From assembly GCA_947568835.1 (NCBI GenBank), contig OX387604.1, positions 18,939,076 to 19,003,075 of the forward strand: a stretch of 64,000 bases of DNA, in the 5' to 3' direction. A model generated the notes under the pieces. That model did no database searches and had not been told where the DNA came from. It saw nothing but the letters and a program-made list of their open reading frames with translations. A program made the translations under genes and the position numbers. This DNA comes from Protonemura montana (Eukaryota; Arthropoda; Insecta; Plecoptera; Nemouridae). Positions 59,501 to 64,000 of the stretch are shown piece by piece (positions within the stretch are counted from its first letter, which is position 1; every line of letters starts with the position of its first letter).

Positions 59501-62393
59501 TTAATATCAAGTGTTCAGTGGTGTATACCAAAATATACGCTGTAGGTATCACTGTACAGGGTGCACGGTGTAGATCTGGGTATACATGGGTGTACGGCGT
59601 ATACGCTCATGGTATTTTTCAACTAACTAACCTTCATGTCAAAGCAACACACTCATAAACGAGAACTTAGCGTTTTCAAAAATATTTGCAATCACCCATA
59701 TTCTGTAGTCTCTTGATGTTAAGTTCTTTGAGTATCACAGTAATATTCTTGGTTCCGTCCGTCGTATTGGATTACGAATTTCACTAATTTAATCTTGTGT
59801 TAATAAACTGACCCCCTCAATGTATAAAGCAACCACGATTAAATCGTAACAAAGTAAATAGCGGGATTCCGAAAGACATCGGAGCTCGTAATAAGTAAAG
59901 ATAGTGTAAACAGTAAGTCCACGCCCAATACAACAAAATGCAACGAAATGCAAGACAGTTACTCGACCGTCTCCCCTTCCCCTCCCCCCCTTCCCCATCG
60001 GGTTCCGGAAAATTACCGTAAACCTATTGTTTGCAGCATTTCATTACTGTATGCATCATTGCTACCTCTGCCATTAAGAATCATTCCCAGAACGTGAAAT
60101 GTTTTACATTCACGGGCAGAGCAGGGAAAATTTCATGTCGTTGTTTTTATATTGTATACCATTATTTGTTTATTGCCAGATTGGAATTGGTTAGTAATTT
60201 CCATATATGAACTTTTTCGACTGAGTGGTACACACTTGCTGGCCAAATGTCCGTAATTTCCCCAAATAATACAATACTTATATTTCATAGATGAAAGCAT
60301 AACAAATGTCACTCCTGGCGTGGCATGGCACTGTTTTCTGCAAATGTAATAGTTATAAGTAAAGTAGTTGTAGTTGTGGTGTTGGAGTAGTAGTAAGTAG
60401 TTGTAAGTAGATCTCCAAGGACCAAATTAAGGCTTAATTTGATCGTGAAACCTAATTGCAGAGTTCCTAGCGCAATGCGACACTACTGCGGATGCAAAAA
60501 AAATAAAGGACTTCCTGGAAATTCACGCGCGCTTAATATTCCAAGAGCATAATTTTCTGCGTTGTTTAGTGACAGTATCTTAAATCTGTAGGGGGGAAAC
60601 ATTCGCACACGTAAGGTACGATCTACGCAATACGCACGTCATTGAGAAATTCAAACAGCAATTCGTTTCAATTTCGTCTCCACGGAAAGAAGGCAGTTAT
60701 CAAGCAGTCATTAGGCAGTGATTAGGCTGTCATTAGGAAGTGATTAGGCTGTCATTACGCAGTTATTATCAGCCAACGGGCTGAAATTGTCACAACACCG
60801 ATAAACAAATTATTTTGTATTTTCTTTTTAAGTAATTTCTTTTTACCTTGGACCGAACAACATGAGATGAAGATTTCACACTGAGAGTTTGCTGCAAACA
60901 TCTTACAAAAACTTGGGTGTGGCAGTTTCCTGCTAGCACGCCTTCTGAAACTTATTAACGTGAAAATTTTTCCTCACATCATTGGGTGGAGGGGGGAGGG
61001 GGTCACCCCATAACCACCCAATATTTTCCAGAGGGTTGGCAACACTCTACCACCCCTACCCCTTACAACATTTTCTTTTAGCCTCTAATTCTCGACCAAT
61101 TATCCTTGTACAACTCTTGCAAAAATATGCAATAGGTGATTTTCCCGCTGTCAAGGCTGTGATCTCTGAATGTCGATTACAAATCTGCAAAGCCGGTCCG
61201 GATGCCGATGCAACTTACACTAAAACTTTCCTTCCTGGTTTCAAGACCACAATCTTTAGTTAACGGCGGCAAATCCCGTTCTCTGAATACCCTCTAATTA
61301 ATATGGCACTGAAGTGTAACTAATGTGTGTGTAAATTGTTTGCCCTCAACAGCAAATGGGCACTTCCCTGCGAGCCAAAGCACGAGTGCAGATCAACTTG
61401 GCGGTCTCTCAAGTGATTGACATCAAGCAAGTGGCTACCTTCCCAGATATAGTCTTCCCAATCATGTGGTTTGAAGATGTAAGTATTCGCATGCTCCCTT
61501 CTCGCTAGCTTTTTCTAATATCCCAGCGTTCTCCCGTTTTTCAGTGTTTTTCTAATTTTCCAGCATTTCTTCTTCCCAAAATGTTCCCACTTTTCCAGTT
61601 TTTTCATCTTCTTCCAGCCTTTTCTTGCTCTTACATAGATATTTCATTCGTTCATGAAAGCTGTTCGTTCGCATATGAAATGCTCCTGATGAATATTATG
61701 CAATTTTCTCCCTTGATGGGGGGACATGACCTGCTGTTTCCAATGCTTGATATGAAACGGGACACCGAACGACCCTCCAGCTTATGTTAAGTTTACCTGG
61801 CTGCAAACTTAAAATCGCTCTCACAATGCGAATTTATTCGTGCGAGTCGTGCCTGGTCAAAGCTCGTGTCATAGCGTGACAGATTACCTGCCAATTTCAG
61901 ACACCTTTCTTCAATTGACAAACAAATCAAGTGAGCACGAGTTGCACATTTAGATAATGATTCGAAAGAAAAGCTTTGGGCTGTCATTATCACGGTCACT
62001 TAGTGTATGTAGGCATCTCGAGGGAGGAATTAGAAAAGAACTAGGACGACATCAAACGTTTTGCAAGTCTTTTTCAAGTTATAACTTATGAAACTTTGTA
62101 CCTTTCAGGGCGTCGAGGGTCTTCCCGAAGAAGTGACTCATTTGCTTAGCCTGGCCACCACGCTGCCTCCAGTTCTCAAGTCTTGGATCTCGTACGGTCT
62201 TCTGGTCGTTGGTGGCCTGCTGCTGGTCATTGCTGTCACGTGCCTGGTTCGATCCTCTGGAAGACAGGAGACCCTCAGTCTGGAAGGCACCAGCCACTAC
62301 GTGAAGCCAGAGAAGAAGCCACACAACGGCAAGACGCTCGAGACTCTCAATCCTGCGTTCCTGAACGACAACGGGTCTACTACTCATCGATAA
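44440..62393 (+). CDS. CD36-family class B scavenger receptor (SCARB-like), complete
   Basis: Ten coding exons join in phase: 44440-44500, 47421-47512, 48014-48174, 51270-51411, 53391-53597, 55269-55495, 56623-56789, 59149-59270, 61353-61478 and 62109-62393; 529 aa (SCARB1 is 509). The plan is that of CD36, SCARB1 and LIMP-2: short cytosolic N-terminus, membrane segment (about 21-48), large luminal or extracellular domain, second membrane segment (about 462-483) and a 45-residue tail. Family motifs include QIVLREGSP, GEKPKLDEIGPYVY, GKNGTSS, TSDACNQLNGSDGS, CAPSGLFNVSLC, LSFPHFYLADP and VFPIMWFED. At least six N-glycosylation sequons are present (NVT, NGT twice, NGS, NTT, NVS). The family takes up lipoproteins, lipids or pathogens, or acts in lysosomes; which applies here cannot be told. 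The first exon is inferred from a phase match and strong gtaagt donor. Confidence 0.93.
44575..44818. repeat. Degenerate 23/24-bp repeat in SCARB-like intron 1
   Basis: About ten diverged copies of gttttgctgtcaaaatcc followed by variable cggc/tagt bases. Confidence 0.75.
45672..45780. repeat. Short tandem repeat, gaccaaagaccgg unit
   Basis: Seven or eight copies of a 13-16 bp unit (gaccaaagaccggtg, gaccaaaaaccgg). Frames across it are artefacts. Confidence 0.85.
46274..46315. repeat. Short tandem repeat, ctgcaac unit
   Basis: Six copies of a 7-bp unit, ctgcaac/ctgaaac/ctgcagc. Confidence 0.8.
47421..47512 (+). CDS. SCARB-like exon 2: first membrane segment
   Basis: Encodes VVIVISLILLVCGGLVAIFF and SNLVNVVIDG; the donor is GATGGG|gtatg (phase 0). 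Confidence 0.85.
48014..48174 (+). CDS. SCARB-like exon 3
   Basis: The acceptor is gtgttcag|CAA and the donor is TACAT|gtgagt (phase 2). It encodes QIVLREGSP, KIYIYNVTNADEFLNNGEKP and DEIGPYVY, the most conserved N-terminal block of the family. Confidence 0.93.
48635..48755. repeat. Approximately 47-bp tandem repeat, 2.7 copies
   Basis: Copies share ctatgctctatccaggttat and gagatcagttggctggat. It lies in SCARB-like intron 3. Confidence 0.8.
50035..50270. repeat. 15-bp minisatellite (acataacctgcatag)
   Basis: About 15 copies. It opens reading frames on both strands only because the period is a multiple of three. It lies in SCARB-like intron 3. Confidence 0.93.
50640..51165 (-). mobile_element. 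SINE copy with partial 5S-like modules in SCARB-like intron 3
   Basis: On the minus strand, three incomplete 5S-like blocks (plus-strand cacccattcaagacctgacc near 50946, cacctatccaatacctgatc near 51040 and cacccatctaatatctgatc near 51127), separated by ttcatccctccaacctct spacers, precede the family body (50660-50890) and the terminus tgtggcactgg at 50651. It ends about 105 bp before the splice acceptor of exon 4. Confidence 0.72.
51270..51411 (+). CDS. SCARB-like exon 4
   Basis: The acceptor is tgtttcag|A and the donor is ATGCTG|gttag. It encodes ETWEKVDLTFNDNGTISF and VVVPNIPML. The residue made at the junction is Ile where relatives usually have Arg (GPYVYRE). Confidence 0.92.
52288..52645. 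repeat. 12-bp minisatellite (cacccatccagc)
   Basis: About 30 copies with c/t variants. Frames of Pro-Ile-Gln or Trp-Met-Gly repeats on the two strands are by-products. It lies in SCARB-like intron 4. Confidence 0.93.
53391..53597 (+). CDS. SCARB-like exon 5
   Basis: The acceptor is gcgtttccag|AGC and the donor is TATGGG|gtaagt, both phase 0. It encodes the helical apex region (KHAARFLRLAMASIMDILKI) thought to bind ligands in this family, then VTVGQLLWGYEDPLLKLA. Confidence 0.92.
55269..55495 (+). CDS. SCARB-like exon 6
   Basis: The acceptor is ttttgcag|AAA and the donor is CTCAC|gtacgt (phase 2). It encodes KNGTSSDRVTVFTGAGDI, KYGLIDRFNGHSHLKHWTSD and LYVYDKDLCRLMPLT. Confidence 0.93.
56126..56542. 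repeat. 32-bp minisatellite, about 13 copies
   Basis: The unit is ttttcccctattaaaccata plus atataaacatgg. Copies are nearly identical; one lacks a c and one lacks the ata of ccataata. It ends 80 bp before the acceptor of exon 7. Confidence 0.95.
56623..56789 (+). CDS. SCARB-like exon 7: cysteine-rich block
   Basis: The acceptor is cttcaacag|G and the donor is CAATATG|gtacgt (phase 1). It encodes YRFSPPDNVFATKEVNPANE and CFCPHGPPCAPSGLFNVSLC, the conserved disulfide-bonded region. Confidence 0.93.
56923..57035 (-). mobile_element. SINE 3'-end fragment
   Basis: Plus-strand tgtggcactagtctggtgca, aatgagtgatgatgaggatg and aaatcgatgccg match the terminus and body of the SINE family, reading on the minus strand. 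The heads are missing. Confidence 0.6.
57915..58028. repeat. Short tandem repeat, gaaggcgtcgtgtt unit
   Basis: About eight copies of a 14-bp unit with gtgtt/gtctt/gtctg variants. It lies in SCARB-like intron 7. Confidence 0.85.
58118..58345 (-). mobile_element. SINE fragment with an internal ctggttgatcgg expansion
   Basis: From 58184 to 58345 lies SINE-family body and degenerate 5S-like sequence (ggttgataagcaaggcgagt, ctttcatccctccaacctcc, cctatcgaatatttgaccc). Just before it, 58118-58184 is six copies of a 12-bp unit (ctggttgatcgg) resembling the SINE's own gttgataag motif, so the microsatellite probably grew from the SINE. Confidence 0.55.
59149..59270 (+). CDS. SCARB-like exon 8
   Basis: The acceptor is ctttgcag|AT and the donor is CAGCCT|gtgagt. 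It encodes SPILLSFPHFYLADPALRDA and HSFFLDVQP. Confidence 0.93.
61353..61478 (+). CDS. SCARB-like exon 9
   Basis: The acceptor is cctcaacag|CAA and the donor is GAAGAT|gtaag, both phase 0. It encodes GTSLRAKARVQINLAVSQVI and ATFPDIVFPIMWFED. Confidence 0.93.
62109..62393 (+). CDS. SCARB-like exon 10: second membrane segment and tail
   Basis: The acceptor is cctttcag|GGC and the stop is TAA at 62391-62393. The membrane segment SYGLLVVGGLLLVIAVTCLV is followed by a polar tail. The tail shows no clear di-leucine lysosomal signal of the LIMP-2 type and no C-terminal PDZ ligand of the SCARB1 type, so subfamily stays open. Confidence 0.92.
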   Translation, partial: GVEGLPEEVTHLLSLATTLPPVLKSWISYGLLVVGGLLLVIAVTCLVRSSGRQETLSLEGTSHYVKPEKKPHNGKTLETLNPAFLNDNGSTTHR

Positions 62394-63110
62394 GACGTCT
62401 TGATATGCGTAGTGCTCGATGCACAGCTAGGGATCAATGAGAAACACTGAGGTAGATCTTCACCAAATGTTTTCGAACCTATTCAAATACAAAACAAAAC
62501 GGTTACAAATGTAGCTTGGAGCATGGAGAGAAATTGATTGAGTGTGATAGTCTTCCTTATGAAGAGACCGGTGCTATTCGAGAAAAACGGACTTATTAGC
62601 CTCTTTTCTCGCAGAGTTGGCCATCTCTTCTTATTGGCCCTTTGAACAGACTCTCTATTGTTAGCAGAGTTAGATTTTTGTTTAATTGATATTCCAATGT
62701 ACGATAGGGTGGTGTTTTTTCCCTCATGAGTGGGCCGAAGGTTTCCTGGTTATGAAGGACCTCGGCACTCTTTCTTGTTTGTAAATATTCATGCTGTTTT
62801 AAGTGTAATTCTCTGCAGTCCCGACTAAAAGAGGAACACAGTCCAGTAGCTGGCTCCACTGGCAGTTATTGTATTATTAACTATAGAGGTTGCTTGAAAT
62901 GATGCTCAATATTGTAAAAAAAATCAATCGTTATCCGTCCACATGGAAAACTACCTTAAAATTGTTATCAAATGAATATAAATTTGTTTTATTTTGTGCA
63001 TTTTTTATCTCTATAATACACACTAGGTTTTAAATTGAACCGACTTTTCATTTCAGTATCCCCGTGGGTATTCCTCTGTCCTGTACCCCTGTATTTCCCA
63101 ATGTGTTTGC
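62394..63110. other. 3' flank of the SCARB-like gene, probable 3' UTR
   Basis: AT-rich sequence without a second gene. The first clear AATAAA run on the plus strand is at about 63560 (aataataaataaataaataa), so the transcript could extend past the hAT-like fragment. An earlier variant site cannot be excluded. Confidence 0.4.
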
Positions 63111-63250
63111 CAGTGTTTCCCAATGTGTGGTGCGCGTACCCCCTGAGGTAGGTACGCGAAGAGTTAGGTGGGGTACACTAAACTTGCTGGAGAGACATAT
63201 GTCTGAAATATTTTTTTCCGAATTTTAAGTATGGGCAACGCCACAAATTG
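63111..63250 (+). mobile_element. hAT-like terminal fragment
   Basis: The sequence cagtgtttcccaatgtgtgg, followed by gcgcgtaccccctgagg and ggtacgcgaagagttagg, resembles the terminus of a widespread hAT group (CAGTGTTTCCCAA...). No matching inverted end or 8-bp duplication was found, so it appears truncated. The rest of the window to 64000 has no feature I can support apart from an (aata)n run at 63560. Confidence 0.45.
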
Positions 63251-64000
63251 AGTGTTGTCATCCACATTTTCTCAGCTTTCCAATGGCGTTTTTATTTTTC
63301 GGTATCTTTAAAAGTTCTGAAGTTGGGACGGCTGCACATCCAGTGCATATCCAGTGCACATGCTATGTTCATCCTGTCTTCTAAGTGAACTGTTAGCTGC
63401 GAGGAAAAGAATTGCGTGGGAAGAAGAAACTAGCGTCAAAGAATTTAAATCATATTTTGGCATGGTAAGGGAGTAAAGGATTATTGTGTTTTATTGTTTT
63501 TATTATAACTATGTATGTATTCTACAAATTGTTAAAACAATGTTCTTGTTAAAAACAATAATAAATAAATAAATAAACTAACTGCAATCGGACATTGCAA
63601 ATTCGCCTTCGCTTTGCGCATTGCGCTGTTTCAGTGCGAAAGTGTCGTCGAAAATTGTACGATTTCTTCCCGCGCTGCGTTAATATATAGCACTTCTAGG
63701 GCCCGGCTGTCAGTACGAGTTATCAAAACAACCTTTTTGTGCCGAATTAAATCTGGAGGAAAATATATTTTCCGCTTAGCTACGCTATTTTGGCTGTCGA
63801 ACTTGAGTTAATTCTGATATTCAATTTCCTTAAGAGAGCAAAAATAAAAAATCAAAAACATATTTGAGCAGATCGCGTATTTTAATCGCTTAGAGTTCCT
63901 GATTTTTTTTTTCAAATGAGACTCATCAAATAAATTTGTTGAATTTTAGTGATTAGGAGAGAAATTGATTTTTTTTTCAGATCTTATTTTGTGAATTTCT

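Overview
The window is nuclear DNA from an invertebrate metazoan. The genes are split by GT-AG introns from under 200 bp to about 15 kb, intergenic DNA is AT-rich, and tandem repeats and transposon relics are abundant. All four genes belong to animal families: a copper-transporting P-type ATPase (ATP7), EBAG9/RCAS1, a PPP1R15 (GADD34/CReP) phosphatase regulator and a CD36/SCARB scavenger receptor. Sequence alone does not fix the phylum. There is no operon, CRISPR array or bacterial feature.

Layout: (1) 1-18178, minus strand: the 5' part of an ATP7 gene, six coding exons (355 residues, four HMA domains, the first lacking the CxxC metal site); the gene runs off the left edge. Its first intron is 14.7 kb and holds a complete non-autonomous hAT element with an 8-bp target duplication, a SINE-like element with five tandem 5S-rRNA-like modules, and an unbroken reading frame of about 800 codons made of 14-residue repeats. 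(2) 20432-21339, minus: complete four-exon EBAG9 (195 aa). (3) 24081-28056, minus: two-exon PPP1R15 with the PP1- and eIF2alpha-phosphatase C-terminal module; upstream ORFs precede it and one ends in a TGATG stop/start overlap. (4) 28.4-44.4 kb: repeat-rich intergenic DNA with an 86-bp repeat, a LINE fragment nested in a tRNA-like SINE, a 15-bp repeat and a 4.9-kb array of a 37-bp satellite. (5) 44440-62393, plus: complete ten-exon SCARB/CD36-like receptor (529 aa), introns rich in minisatellites and SINE pieces. (6) 62394-64000: 3' flank with a hAT-like terminal fragment.

The four genes have unrelated jobs: copper export, secretory-pathway trafficking, stress-response translation recovery and lipid or lysosomal scavenging. 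Nothing shows that they act together. The clearest unusual content is repetitive: a modular SINE family combining tRNA-like and 5S-like units, block-duplicated satellite arrays, minisatellites that touch splice sites, and the long in-frame repeat ORF. Exon boundaries were assigned by reading splice sites and phases by eye; no alignment or RNA evidence was available.
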